A stretch of 64,000 nucleotides of DNA, taken from assembly GCA_028281885.1 (NCBI GenBank), contig JANQJA010000013.1, positions 108,116-172,115 on the forward strand, written 5' to 3'. Below, piece after piece: positions 1-8,402 of the stretch. Within the stretch, counting starts at the first letter, position 1. Each line of letters starts with the position of its first letter. This DNA is from Pseudomonadales bacterium. Lineage in GTDB: Bacteria > Pseudomonadota > Gammaproteobacteria > Pseudomonadales > Azotimanducaceae. The notes beneath the pieces are model-generated. The model was not told the DNA's origin. It worked only from the letters and a program-made list of their open reading frames with translations, and did not search any database. A program made the position numbers and the translations under genes.

Positions 1-537
1 GCCGAAGACGACGTCAGCACGCCGGAACCCGGTAACGAACCGGACATCTATCTCATCGATGCCACAATCACGCAGTTCGGCGATTCGGGAACGCGCGAAC
101 ACTCACTCAGTGCGACCCGGATGACGCACTTTCCGCTGACCGATGTGACAACCCTGAAGGTCCCGCACATTTACCTTTTCTCCGATGAGAAGAGTGGCAA
201 CGCACCGTGGGATATCATCGCATCAGACGGCAGGCTGCTACCGCGCTCGATACTGAACGATGAGGTAGTCGAGCTGTGGGACCAGGTACTCGCCATTCAG
301 GAAGAAACGGACGGCGACTTCATCCATATCCAGACTGATAACCTCATGGTCTTTCCCGACCGGGACTTTGCTGAAACCGATACCTATGTTTCCATCGACA
401 ACCAGACCAGCAGAACAACAGCAGGAGGTGGCATGAAGGCATGGCTCGCGGAAGGTCGGTTCCAGCTGTCTTCATCGCGCACCCATCGTGTGGTGACGGT
501 CATCTCTCCCGGTCAGCTAAGGGAACTGGACAGATGA
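1..537 (+). CDS. lptC: LptC, LPS transport periplasmic bridge protein (5' end outside window)
   Basis: The reading frame is open from base 1, so the N-terminal membrane anchor lies outside the window; 178 codons are visible. LptC is a bitopic inner-membrane protein that takes lipopolysaccharide from the LptB2FG transporter and passes it to LptA. The visible part is the periplasmic beta-jellyroll, with a typical LptC start (PDIYLIDATITQF), alternating hydrophobic strands (LKVPHIYLFSD) and a W-D-I-I-A-S-D-G-R-L strand. The stop overlaps the lptA start as ATGA, and lptB follows, so this is the standard lptCAB operon. Identification rests on strand pattern plus context; family sequence conservation is low. 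Confidence 0.9.
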   Translation, partial: AEDDVSTPEPGNEPDIYLIDATITQFGDSGTREHSLSATRMTHFPLTDVTTLKVPHIYLFSDEKSGNAPWDIIASDGRLLPRSILNDEVVELWDQVLAIQEETDGDFIHIQTDNLMVFPDRDFAETDTYVSIDNQTSRTTAGGGMKAWLAEGRFQLSSSRTHRVVTVISPGQLRELDR

Positions 538-1037
538 TGACAGGCGTGCGCCGGGAGCTCCCCGCCATTTTACTTCTGCTGTCCCTGCAGACCTGGGCAG
601 AGAGCGTTGACAACGAACAACCGATCCATGTTGAAGCGGACCGGCTAACGGTGAGCCAGGAATCAGGCACATCGGTCTACCGCGGCAATGTGGTTGTGAA
701 TCAGGGGTCGCTGCGTCTCAGCGCCGAAGAAGTCAGCATCTTCAGCGAGGCCGACGAGATTACCCGGATCGTTGCCAGCGTTCCTGACACGGCGACCAAG
801 CTGGCCGTGTATGAACAACAGGAGCAGCTGGTACAGGGACAGGCCAGGAGAATCATCTACCACGTCAGCGAGGATCGCCTTGAGTTTGTCGGTGACGCCG
901 CCCTCAGGCGCGGCAATGACACCCGCGTGTCCGGCGACCGCGTCAACTACGACGCGGCAGCTGGCAGGGTCAACGCATCCAGTGAGCAATCCGGCCGGGT
1001 CAAAACAACCATCACACCAGCGGGTTCAAGCAACTGA
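534..1037 (+). CDS. lptA: LptA, periplasmic LPS transport protein
   Basis: This 167-aa protein has a Sec signal peptide (basic start, [10 protein letters not shown] core, probable cleavage after TWA near residue 22) followed by an OstA/LptA domain ([20 protein letters not shown]) in which short beta repeats build the LPS-conducting slide across the periplasm. The start is ATG at 534, inside the lptC stop (ATGA); a second ATG follows directly at 537 and would serve equally well. The frame stays open further upstream, but only inside lptC. lptB begins 2 nt after the stop, so translation of the three genes is probably coupled. Confidence 0.93.
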   Translation: MMTGVRRELPAILLLLSLQTWAESVDNEQPIHVEADRLTVSQESGTSVYRGNVVVNQGSLRLSAEEVSIFSEADEITRIVASVPDTATKLAVYEQQEQLVQGQARRIIYHVSEDRLEFVGDAALRRGNDTRVSGDRVNYDAAAGRVNASSEQSGRVKTTITPAGSSN

Positions 1038-1039
1038 AG

Positions 1040-1765
1040 ATGCATGTCCTGAGCGCACAGCATCTGGCGAAGTCCTATCGCGGACATAAAGTTGTCGAAG
1101 ACGTCACGCTCTCGATCCGAACTGGCGAGGTGGTTGGTTTGCTCGGGCCCAACGGTGCCGGCAAAACCACCTGCTTCTATATGATCGCCGGCTCGATTCG
1201 CGGTGATGCGGGGAGGGTGCTGTTCGATGACACTGACATTACGCCCAAACCCATGCACGAGCGGGCGCGCACGGGGATTGGCTACCTGCCGCAGGAACCT
1301 TCAGTGTTTCGCAAGCTCAGTGTCGAAGACAATATCCTCGCGATACTGGAAACCCGCCGTGATTTATCAGCGGCCCAGCGTCGGGAACAACTGGAATCAT
1401 TGCTCGATGAATTCCACATCAGTCATCTCAGCAACAGCAAGGGTATGTCGTTGTCGGGCGGTGAGCGCCGCCGGGTAGAGATCGCCCGGGCTCTTGCGAC
1501 AGAACCTGCCTTCATGTTGCTGGACGAACCCTTCGCCGGCGTCGATCCCATCTCTGTCGGTGATATCAAAGCAATTATCAGGCAACTCTCCATGCGCGAC
1601 ATCGGCGTGCTGATCACAGACCACAACGTTCGGGACACACTCGACATCTGCGAGCGAGCCTACATTGTCAGCGAAGGTCATATCATCGCCGAAGGGAAAC
1701 CAGACGATGTACTGCTAAACGAACAGGTCAGGCGAGTCTATCTCGGAGAAGACTTCCGGATGTAA
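1040..1765 (+). CDS. lptB: LptB, ABC ATPase of the LPS exporter
   Basis: At 241 aa this is the normal LptB length. It powers LPS extraction from the inner membrane together with LptF and LptG, which are not in this window. All ABC motifs are visible: Walker A GPNGAGKT at residues 36-43, Q-loop in [10 protein letters not shown], signature [16 protein letters not shown], Walker [14 protein letters not shown] and the H-loop histidine in LITDHN. The C-terminal end ([12 protein letters not shown]) is typical of LptB and separates it from the similar LivF/LivG ATPases. It starts 2 nt after lptA. Confidence 0.97.
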   Translation: MHVLSAQHLAKSYRGHKVVEDVTLSIRTGEVVGLLGPNGAGKTTCFYMIAGSIRGDAGRVLFDDTDITPKPMHERARTGIGYLPQEPSVFRKLSVEDNILAILETRRDLSAAQRREQLESLLDEFHISHLSNSKGMSLSGGERRRVEIARALATEPAFMLLDEPFAGVDPISVGDIKAIIRQLSMRDIGVLITDHNVRDTLDICERAYIVSEGHIIAEGKPDDVLLNEQVRRVYLGEDFRM

Positions 1766-1811
1766 GGTCCGGCGCTTTCATTCAAACAAGCCAAGCAAGT
1801 ATGATACCAAC

Positions 1812-3389
1812 ATGGCTATGAAACCGGCCTTGGCGCTGAAAATGGGGCAACAGCTGCGGATGACACCGCAGCTACAACAGGCTATTCGGCTACTGCAACT
1901 GTCCACTTTCGATCTTCAGCAGGAGATTCAGGAAGCCCTCGATTCCAACCCGATGCTCGAGGAGTTGCAGGAAGAAGCCACCCAGGACAGTGGTGAAGAG
2001 CCGACCTCACTGGACGCACCTGACGAGGCCGCCGACACCACAGGCGATGCAGAGCCAGCCGAGAATTCCAGTGATGGCAGTGACAGCAGCGATGAGCCAC
2101 CGCCCCCGGACCCGGAGATCGACGGGGACTATGAGCCGGATTCCGCCGAACACCTGTCGTCCGACAACATCAGCGATGACCTGCCGGTAGACAGTGCCTG
2201 GGAAGATGTTTGGGACGATACCCCGATCGCACCGACAAGCCACTACAGTGACAGCGCAGACGGTGACGATAACTACCTGGATACGCGCAACTCGGCGCCC
2301 GCGTCATTGCAATCCCATCTCGAAGAGCAACTGAATCTGCTCTCACTATCGGAGACCGACGAAATCATTGCGATTACGATTCTGGACGGTCTCGATGACG
2401 ACGGCATCCTGACCATTCCGCTGGAAGGCATCGCTGAATCCATTCCACCTGAATATGAGGTAGAAATGGATGAGATCGAGGCAGTGCTGCATCTCATCCA
2501 GCACCTGGACCCCATCGGGGTCGCCGCCCGAAATCTTCAGGAATGCCTCAGTATCCAACTGCGATCATTGCCAATAGAGACACCCTGGCGTGACGCTGCC
2601 ATCGATGTCATCTGCAATCACCTGGATGCGCTGGGCAATCGCGACTACAGTCTGTTACTGCGAAAGGCGCGCCTCAAGGAGCCGGAACTCAAGGCGGTGA
2701 TCGAACTTATTCAGTCGCTGAATCCAAGGCCTGGCGCTGACTTTGCCGCCGATGACACAGAGTACGTCGACCCTGATGTGATCGTGACCCGACAGAAGGG
2801 ACGCTGGATGGTCGAACTGAATCCGAAGTCCGCACCTCGCATCCGTGTGAATCCAGAATACGCGTCACTGGTGAAGCGGGCGGACAGCAGTTCCGACAAT
2901 ACTTACCTGAAAAACCATCTGCAGGAAGCAAGATGGTTCATCAAGAGCCTGCAGCAACGCAACGACACCCTGCTCAGGGTTGCAACCAAGATTGTCGAGT
3001 TTCAGCGCGGCTTCTTCGAGTACGGAGAACAGGCAATGAAGCCGCTGGTGCTCCATGACATCGCCGAGGCAGTGGAACTCCACGAATCGACCATCTCCCG
3101 GGTCACTACCCAGAAATACATGCACACGCCCATGGGCGTTTTCGAACTGAAGTACTTCTTCTCCAGCCACGTCAGCACCCAGTCCGGCGGCGGCGAGGTT
3201 TCATCGACCGCTATCCGGGCACTGATCAAGCAACTGGTCGCGGACGAAAACCCCCGCAAGCCGCTCTCGGACAGCAAGATTGCCAACCTGCTGGCTGAGC
3301 AAAATATCAAGGTGGCGCGCAGAACCATCGCCAAATACCGCGAATCCCTGATGATTCCGCCCTCGAACGAACGCAAGCAGCTGGTATAA
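1812..3389 (+). CDS. rpoN: RNA polymerase sigma-54 factor RpoN
   Basis: This 525-aa sigma-54 directs RNA polymerase to -24/-12 promoters and needs AAA+ enhancer-binding proteins. Region I is the Gln/Leu-rich start ([20 protein letters not shown], about residues 11-30). Region II is strongly acidic (about residues 55-160). The core-binding and HTH parts follow, and the RpoN box [12 protein letters not shown] lies near residue 503. ATG 1812 is 46 nt after lptB; an internal ATG at 1818 is an alternative. The lptB-rpoN-hpf-ptsN-rapZ-npr order is the conserved gammaproteobacterial arrangement linking sigma-54 to the nitrogen PTS. Confidence 0.97.
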   Translation: MAMKPALALKMGQQLRMTPQLQQAIRLLQLSTFDLQQEIQEALDSNPMLEELQEEATQDSGEEPTSLDAPDEAADTTGDAEPAENSSDGSDSSDEPPPPDPEIDGDYEPDSAEHLSSDNISDDLPVDSAWEDVWDDTPIAPTSHYSDSADGDDNYLDTRNSAPASLQSHLEEQLNLLSLSETDEIIAITILDGLDDDGILTIPLEGIAESIPPEYEVEMDEIEAVLHLIQHLDPIGVAARNLQECLSIQLRSLPIETPWRDAAIDVICNHLDALGNRDYSLLLRKARLKEPELKAVIELIQSLNPRPGADFAADDTEYVDPDVIVTRQKGRWMVELNPKSAPRIRVNPEYASLVKRADSSSDNTYLKNHLQEARWFIKSLQQRNDTLLRVATKIVEFQRGFFEYGEQAMKPLVLHDIAEAVELHESTISRVTTQKYMHTPMGVFELKYFFSSHVSTQSGGGEVSSTAIRALIKQLVADENPRKPLSDSKIANLLAEQNIKVARRTIAKYRESLMIPPSNERKQLV

Positions 3390-3510
3390 GCCCCAACCCG
3401 TTGATTTAAAGGCACTTCTGCACACGAACATTTGCCCCCAGAGGGGGTCCAATATTGAGTGTCCCCGGTATATATTGGGACATGCAACACGTCACTCAGG
3501 AGTTTGAGCT

Positions 3511-3816
3511 ATGCAAATCAACGTTAGCGGCCACCATGTCGATGTCACTGATGCCCTCCGAAATTACGTGGAGTCGAAGCTGGATCGTCTGGAAAGGCAT
3601 TCTGATCGCATTAATCACATGGATGTCATCCTGAGCGTTGAGAAACAACGACAAAAAGCAGAGTCCACGGTGCGCTTCCCCGGGGGCGAGCTGTTCGCCG
3701 ATGCAGAGTCAGAAGATCTGTATGCCGCTATCGACAAGCTGGCCGACAAACTCGATCGTCAGCTCATCAAGCAGAAAGAAAAGAGCAAAGACAAAAAGCA
3801 CCGCGCCGCGCGCTAG
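3511..3816 (+). CDS. hpf: Ribosome hibernation promoting factor, short form
   Basis: This 101-aa protein has the HPF/YfiA fold and starts MQINVSGHHVDVTDALRNYV. Short HPF binds the 30S decoding region and promotes 100S ribosome dimers in stationary phase together with RMF. It lacks the C-terminal dimerisation domain of long HPF; only a basic tail (KEKSKDKKHRAAR) follows. A clear Shine-Dalgarno (CAGGAG) sits 8 nt before the ATG. The 121-bp gap upstream holds two small palindromic stretches (CCCCC-AGA-GGGGG near 3435-3447 and TGTCCC/GGGACA at 3460-3482), which could affect rpoN-hpf mRNA processing or transcription. Confidence 0.95.
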   Translation: MQINVSGHHVDVTDALRNYVESKLDRLERHSDRINHMDVILSVEKQRQKAESTVRFPGGELFADAESEDLYAAIDKLADKLDRQLIKQKEKSKDKKHRAAR

Positions 3817-3901
3817 CCGGCCAACACTCCGTACACAGGCCATCGCTCCCTGCGGTGGCCCCACCCACTCTCCCGGGACACGTGTGCTGGGTCATTGGCG
3901 T

Positions 3902-3910
3902 TGCTATAAT
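3902..3910 (+). promoter_or_regulatory. Extended -10 promoter upstream of ptsN
   Basis: TGC-TATAAT is a perfect extended -10 element in the hpf-ptsN gap. No good -35 hexamer lies at the right distance, as expected for extended -10 promoters. Transcription would begin near 3917, giving a leader of about 20 nt before the GTG at 3939. This argues against the TTG at 3924 as the ptsN start. Confidence 0.55.
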
Positions 3911-3938
3911 CAGCAACTCCTAGTTGTGTCGCTTTGCC

Positions 3939-4418
3939 GTGGATATTCAATCAATTCTCACCCCCGAACGAACCTACTGTTCTCTCACTGCGGCGAGCAA
4001 GAAAAAAGCCATCGAAGAAGCCGCGCAACGGATCGCCGAGTCCGGCCTGAACCTGAGTGCGCAGCAGATATATGACGGCCTGATCAACCGGGAGAAACTC
4101 GGTACCACAGCAATCGGGAAAGGCGTTGCCATACCCCATTGTCGGGTGGACGGCTGTCAGTCCATCGTCGGTAGCCTGTTTCGTCTTGAAGAACCCATCG
4201 ACTTTGATTCCTTTGACGACGAACCGGTTCGCATTCTGTTCGTCCTGTTGGTGCCGGAGCATGAAGTCGAAGATCACCTGAAAGCGCTGCGCCTACTGGC
4301 CGAGCGATTCGAGTCTGATGAGTATCGGGGCCGACTGCTGACAGCCAGCGACGACCGAGGACTTTTTGATGAGGCGATCGCCGTGCTCACCCACAGCGAT
4401 GAAGCGCCGGAATCCTGA
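3939..4418 (+). CDS. ptsN: PtsN, nitrogen-regulatory EIIA-Ntr
   Basis: EIIA-Ntr accepts phosphate from NPr and regulates potassium, nitrogen and envelope responses by binding partner proteins. With the GTG start the protein is 159 aa and begins MDIQSILTPERT, which fits the family. An in-frame TTG at 3924 would add five residues (MCRFA) but lies only about 7 nt from the predicted transcription start. The phospho-accepting histidine is His67 in GVAIPHCR. rapZ follows after 12 nt and npr after that, so donor and acceptor are encoded together. Confidence 0.94.
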   Translation: MDIQSILTPERTYCSLTAASKKKAIEEAAQRIAESGLNLSAQQIYDGLINREKLGTTAIGKGVAIPHCRVDGCQSIVGSLFRLEEPIDFDSFDDEPVRILFVLLVPEHEVEDHLKALRLLAERFESDEYRGRLLTASDDRGLFDEAIAVLTHSDEAPES

Positions 4419-4430
4419 CAGGAGCACATC

Positions 4431-5321
4431 ATGATTTCCCTGGTGATCATCAGCGGGCGATCCGGTTCCGGCAAAAGTACCGCGCTGCATGTGCTGGAGG
4501 ATCTGGGCTTTTACTGTATCGACAACCTCCCCGTGAGCCTCTTGCCACCGTTGATCGAACGCATCGGTGAAAGTCATCCCGAACACAAGATTGCAGTCAG
4601 CATTGACGCGCGTAACGTCGCAACAGACCTCGCCAAATTCGCAAGCATCATCGACCAGATCGACCGCGAGCGGGTCTCCCTGAAGATCGTCTATCTCGAT
4701 TCGGCCAACGAAACACTGGTCAAACGATTCAGTGAAACCCGCCGCAAACATCCATTGTCCAGCGACGAACGAGGCCTCTCCGAGTCACTGGAACTGGAAA
4801 CCAAATTACTGGATCCGATCACCAGCGTTGCAGACCTCACCATCGATACCACCAACCTGTCGATTCACGAGTTACGCGATACAGTCAAGGTACGGGTTGC
4901 CGGTTCTGATCATGAGTTTGCCCTGCTGTTTCAGTCTTTCGCCTTCAAAGGCGGCGTTCCTATCGATGCCGACATGGTCTTCGACGTCCGCTGTCTCCCG
5001 AATCCGCACTGGGTCCCAAGCCTCCGAGCACTGACGGGCCTCGAGCAGCCGGTCATCGATTTTCTGCAGTCCGAGGACGAAGTCGGGCAGATGATCGATG
5101 ATATCTCCGGCTTCCTTGAGCGGTGGCTGCCCCGCTTCGAAGCGAACAACCGCAGTTATATGACCATCGCAATCGGCTGTACCGGCGGTCAGCACCGGTC
5201 CGTCTACATCTCGCAATGTCTGTTCGAACGCTTCTCTCCCCAATGGAAAAATGTTCAGATACGACATAGAGAAATTGCGCAGATCCCGGCACATCAGGAA
5301 TACCTCGATCTGTCACATTAG
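4431..5321 (+). CDS. rapZ: RapZ, RNase adapter / nucleotide-binding protein
   Basis: This 296-aa protein has Walker A GRSGSGKS at residues 9-16. Its C-terminal half carries the conserved IGCTGGQHRSVY segment (about residues 247-258), where RapZ binds metabolite and RNA. In E. coli RapZ targets the GlmZ sRNA to RNase E and so controls GlmS, the first enzyme of amino-sugar synthesis. Whether the GlmYZ circuit exists here cannot be told. The ATG is preceded by CAGGAG at good spacing. Confidence 0.96.
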   Translation: MISLVIISGRSGSGKSTALHVLEDLGFYCIDNLPVSLLPPLIERIGESHPEHKIAVSIDARNVATDLAKFASIIDQIDRERVSLKIVYLDSANETLVKRFSETRRKHPLSSDERGLSESLELETKLLDPITSVADLTIDTTNLSIHELRDTVKVRVAGSDHEFALLFQSFAFKGGVPIDADMVFDVRCLPNPHWVPSLRALTGLEQPVIDFLQSEDEVGQMIDDISGFLERWLPRFEANNRSYMTIAIGCTGGQHRSVYISQCLFERFSPQWKNVQIRHREIAQIPAHQEYLDLSH

Positions 5322-5336
5322 TCAGGACTAGGACGC

Positions 5337-5606
5337 TTGATCGTAAGAACCTGCACGATCAGAAATCGACTCGGTCTGCACGCGAGAGCAGCTTCCCTGC
5401 TGGTACAGGTAGCGCAAAACCATGGCGCCAGCGTGACCCTCCGAAATGGCGATCAGAGCGCCAATGCAAAAAGCATCATGTCGGTGCTGATGCTACAGGC
5501 AAGCCAGGGTACTGAAATCACACTTGAGGCTTCCGGCGACGACGCCGAACGGGCCATCGAAGCCATCAGCGAGCTGATAGACGATCTGTTCGGCGAACCG
5601 GACTAG
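5337..5606 (+). CDS. ptsO: NPr, HPr-like phosphocarrier of the nitrogen PTS
   Basis: This 89-aa HPr-fold protein has the active-site histidine His15 in RLGLHARAAS and the Ser46-equivalent in NAKSIMSVLML. It relays phosphate from EI-Ntr (PtsP, not in the window) to EIIA-Ntr encoded two genes upstream. The start is TTG at 5337, preceded by AGGA; no better start exists before the family N-terminus (MIVRTCTIRNRLGLHA), so the rare start looks genuine. It lies 15 nt after rapZ and 3 nt before mgtE. The symbol npr is used in E. coli. Confidence 0.93.
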   Translation: MIVRTCTIRNRLGLHARAASLLVQVAQNHGASVTLRNGDQSANAKSIMSVLMLQASQGTEITLEASGDDAERAIEAISELIDDLFGEPD

Positions 5607-5609
5607 CCC

Positions 5610-6968
5610 GTGAGTCAATCAGAAAACGACACCGTCACACCCGTACGCCAGCAACTGGCGGACCTGATTGAAACCGGGACCTACAATCAGGTCCGCAATC
5701 TCATGGAAATGCTCCAGGCCGCAGACGTGGCAGCTCTGCTTCGAGCCTCTCCACCTTCCCAGCGCCGCATTATCTGGCAACTTGTCGAAGACGACGAGCG
5801 AGCCGGGATTCTTCACCAGATTGACGATGAAATCATCGCCGACCTGCTCGGCAGTCAACCCGCAGACGAGGTCGCGCAACTGATCGAGAATGTCGGATCG
5901 GACGACGACGTGATCGATATTCTGCAACATCTGCCGGACCAGATGACCCAGCAGATCCTGGCTTCGATGGACACACAGGACAGGGATCGCGTCGAGAACC
6001 TGCTGTCCTATCCAGAAGATACTGCTGGCGGCATGATGGACACGGACGCCATCAGTGTTCGGCCACAGGTCACTCTCGATGTGGTGATTCGTTACCTGCG
6101 CCGCTATCCTGAGCTGCCGCCGACAACGGACTGCGTCTACGTTGTCAGCTCCGCGAACGAGTTCCTGGGCGTGTTGCCCTTTACGACTCTGCTGGTATCC
6201 GATCCCTCGATGACGGTGAGGGAGATGATGAATACAGAAATTGAACCCATCCCCGTCGACATGCCCGAATCCGAAGTGACCTCTCGTTTCGAACGTTATG
6301 ATCTGGTCTCCGCGCCCGTGATCGACGAGGAAAGGCGTCTGGTAGGCAGGATCACCATCGATGACGTCGTCGACGTGATCATCGACGAAGGTGAGCATTC
6401 GCTGCTGGGGATGGCGGGCCTGACGGAAGACGATGACGCGTTTGCATCGATCGTTCCGACAGCACGAAGCCGTGCCTTCTGGCTGGGCGCCAACCTGATT
6501 ACGGCATTCATCGCATCAGCCGTCATCAACCTGTTTGAAGAAACCATCGCCAAGGTCGTGGCGCTGGCAGTACTCATGCCTATCGTCGCAAGTATGGGTG
6601 GTGTGGCCGGTAGTCAGACCCTGACGCTGGTCATTCGCACCATGGCGCACGGTGATCTCGACGCCAACAACCGGCGCTGGCTGCGAAACCGGGAGCTGGC
6701 CGTCGGCGCCATCAATGGTGTCGTCTGGGCACTGCTGGTTGCCATTGGGGCCGCGCTGGTCTTCCGCGACCTCACACTGGCATTTGTGATCGCTGCCGCG
6801 CTGATCATCAATATGTTAACCGCCGCGCTCTCCGGTGCCATGCTGCCATCCATGCTAAAGTCCCTGAAAATCGACCCTGCCATTGCCGGTACTGTTGTGC
6901 TGACCACGATTACCGATGTCGTCGGGTTTATGTCTTTTCTCGGCCTCGCGACCCTTTTTTACGCATGA
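5610..6968 (+). CDS. mgtE: MgtE magnesium transporter
   Basis: At 452 aa it has the full MgtE layout: an N-terminal superhelical domain (about residues 1-130), a tandem CBS pair (about 140-260, with DPSMTVREMMN and GRITIDDVVDVI) and five membrane helices (about 285-450). The pore region includes PIVASMGGVAGSQT. MgtE is a Mg2+-gated Mg2+ channel whose cytosolic domains close the pore when Mg2+ is plentiful. It starts at GTG 5610, 3 nt after npr, and is probably the last gene of the lpt-rpoN-npr transcription unit. Confidence 0.96.
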   Translation: MSQSENDTVTPVRQQLADLIETGTYNQVRNLMEMLQAADVAALLRASPPSQRRIIWQLVEDDERAGILHQIDDEIIADLLGSQPADEVAQLIENVGSDDDVIDILQHLPDQMTQQILASMDTQDRDRVENLLSYPEDTAGGMMDTDAISVRPQVTLDVVIRYLRRYPELPPTTDCVYVVSSANEFLGVLPFTTLLVSDPSMTVREMMNTEIEPIPVDMPESEVTSRFERYDLVSAPVIDEERRLVGRITIDDVVDVIIDEGEHSLLGMAGLTEDDDAFASIVPTARSRAFWLGANLITAFIASAVINLFEETIAKVVALAVLMPIVASMGGVAGSQTLTLVIRTMAHGDLDANNRRWLRNRELAVGAINGVVWALLVAIGAALVFRDLTLAFVIAAALIINMLTAALSGAMLPSMLKSLKIDPAIAGTVVLTTITDVVGFMSFLGLATLFYA

Positions 6969-7028
6969 ATGGTTTACGCATGAATTGTCTTATGGATGAA
7001 CTCCACGTCCAGGTTTCTCCAGGTTCCC

Positions 7029-7538
7029 ATGGCTGATTCACTCGACGAAGAATTCGAGCGCCCCAGTAAATCCCAGCGCAAACGGGATATGGATGCGCTG
7101 AAAGAGCTGGGCACCAAGTTGCTGGACGTGCCCGACGAGCAGCTCGAGAAGATGCCTGACCCGGCGTTGGTTGAAGCAGTTCGAACCGGGCGTGGGCTTG
7201 CGCGGGGATCAGCACGCAAGCGGCAGATCCAGTACATTGGCAAACTACTGCGCGATGAATCCCTCGCGGCCGCCGCAAGACATGTCATCGACCGACTCGA
7301 TGCCAGCTCCCGGGTTCATGTCCAGGCATTTCATCGGCTGGAGCAGTGGCGTGACCGCCTGGTTCAGCAAGACCCCGACGTCATGACAGAGATTCTCGGT
7401 AAATATCCGGAAACGGACCGACAGCAGCTTCGCCAGCTCGTCAGAAAAGCGATTGACGAAGTAGCGCGAGACGTAAAGCCGCCCATTGCCTATCGAAAAC
7501 TGTTCCAGTTCCTGAAACAGACCAGCGGCGAACACTAA
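7029..7538 (+). CDS. darP: DarP (YjgA/DUF615), 50S ribosome assembly factor
   Basis: This 169-aa protein is highly charged and helical, with the DUF615 segments PSKSQRKRDMDALKELG near the start, RKRQIQYIGKLLRDE in the middle and YPETDRQQLRQLVRKA late. DarP binds late 50S intermediates at the peptidyl-transferase/H89 region. ATG 7029 (MADSLDEEF) was chosen because the family begins with an acidic stretch of this kind; ATG 6996 in the same frame adds an unlikely MNSTSRFLQVP. In Pseudomonas relatives darP sits next to pmbA and tldD, neither of which is present here. Confidence 0.93.
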   Translation: MADSLDEEFERPSKSQRKRDMDALKELGTKLLDVPDEQLEKMPDPALVEAVRTGRGLARGSARKRQIQYIGKLLRDESLAAAARHVIDRLDASSRVHVQAFHRLEQWRDRLVQQDPDVMTEILGKYPETDRQQLRQLVRKAIDEVARDVKPPIAYRKLFQFLKQTSGEH

Positions 7539-7560
7539 CAAGGAGGACTAACTCTCCTTG
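7539..7560. terminator. Hairpin between convergent darP and nit
   Basis: CAAGGAG (7539-7545) and CTCCTTG (7554-7560) form a perfect 7-bp stem with an 8-nt loop between the ends of two convergent genes. There is no T-run on either side, so it is at best a weak or Rho-assisted bidirectional stop. It overlaps the last codons of nit. Confidence 0.3.
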
Positions 7561-8402
7561 AGCGGCGTTCCGTTGAAGATACGTCGCTGTTCCAGTACTG
7601 GCATCTTTTGTCTGGCTGCCGCGGCAACGCCCACATCAATATCCGCATAGAGGATGGCTTCGCCTTCTCCGGCCCGACAAATCACCTCGCCCCAGGGGTC
7701 GACAACCATACTGTGGCCATAGGTCTGGCGGCCCGAGTCATGCTCCCCTCCCTGGCAGGCCGCGACAACAAAACTGAACGACTCGATGGCGCGTGCCCGC
7801 AACAGGACCTCAAAGTGAGCCTCTCCCGTTGGCCGCGTAAACGCCGAAGGAACAGCAATGACTTCCGCGCCGCGATAGAACAGTTCGCGATAGAGTTCCG
7901 GGAAGCGAATGTCATAGCACACCGACAGTCCAACCTGCCCAAACGGTGTTGCAACGACTTCGATGGACTCCCCCGGTTCAAATGTCGACGATTCCTCATA
8001 ACGACGTTGATTGTCCGCGACATCGACATCGAACATGTGAATCTTGTCATAACGAGCCTGCTCAATACCGTTTGCGTCAAACACAAACGATGCGGCCCTG
8101 ACTCGCGACCCAGGAACCCATCCACCGTCCGGCCTGACACTACAAGGTATGGTGCCGGCGAATATCCAGCAGCCGCAACGCTCGGCGAGATCAGATAGCA
8201 ACCGTCGCAGCGGCCGGCTCTCACCTGCTTCATCGTCTCCCAGGGAGCGTACGTCGTTGGCTGCCAGCGCTCCGAAATTCTCCGGCAGAAAGATCGCCCT
8301 CGCACCCTGTGCTGCCGCTTCAGGAATCAGCGATTCAAGGCGCGCCATGTTCACAGATCGATCCTGGCTACTGACTAACTGAACTACCCCGATTTTCGTC
8401 AT
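7548..8402 (-). CDS. Carbon-nitrogen hydrolase, Nit1-type (probable deaminated-glutathione amidase)
   Basis: This 284-aa nitrilase-superfamily enzyme has the complete Glu-Lys-Cys triad: E41 in FLPENFGA, K120 in YDKIHMFDVDV and C162 in SVCYDIRFPELYR. The KIHMFDVD and CYDIRFPE signatures point to the Nit branch that repairs deaminated glutathione, rather than to true nitrilases; that substrate is inferred from family. Its start overlaps the end of yhdP by 4 nt, so it is the last gene of the mreBCD-maf-rng-yhdP run. tldD, which often lies next to it in relatives, is absent. Confidence 0.9.
   Translation of the reverse strand: MTKIGVVQLVSSQDRSVNMARLESLIPEAAAQGARAIFLPENFGALAANDVRSLGDDEAGESRPLRRLLSDLAERCGCWIFAGTIPCSVRPDGGWVPGSRVRAASFVFDANGIEQARYDKIHMFDVDVADNQRRYEESSTFEPGESIEVVATPFGQVGLSVCYDIRFPELYRELFYRGAEVIAVPSAFTRPTGEAHFEVLLRARAIESFSFVVAACQGGEHDSGRQTYGHSMVVDPWGEVICRAGEGEAILYADIDVGVAAAARQKMPVLEQRRIFNGTPLKES

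Noticed and set aside
3406..3435. Possible sigma-54 promoter before hpf (GGCAC ... TGCA)
   Set aside because: The distance between the GG and GC doublets is about 7 instead of the required 10 bp.
3838..3860. GGCC...GGCC hairpin after hpf as intrinsic terminator
   Set aside because: The stem is fair (one G-T) but no T-run follows; the C-rich sequence downstream does not fit.
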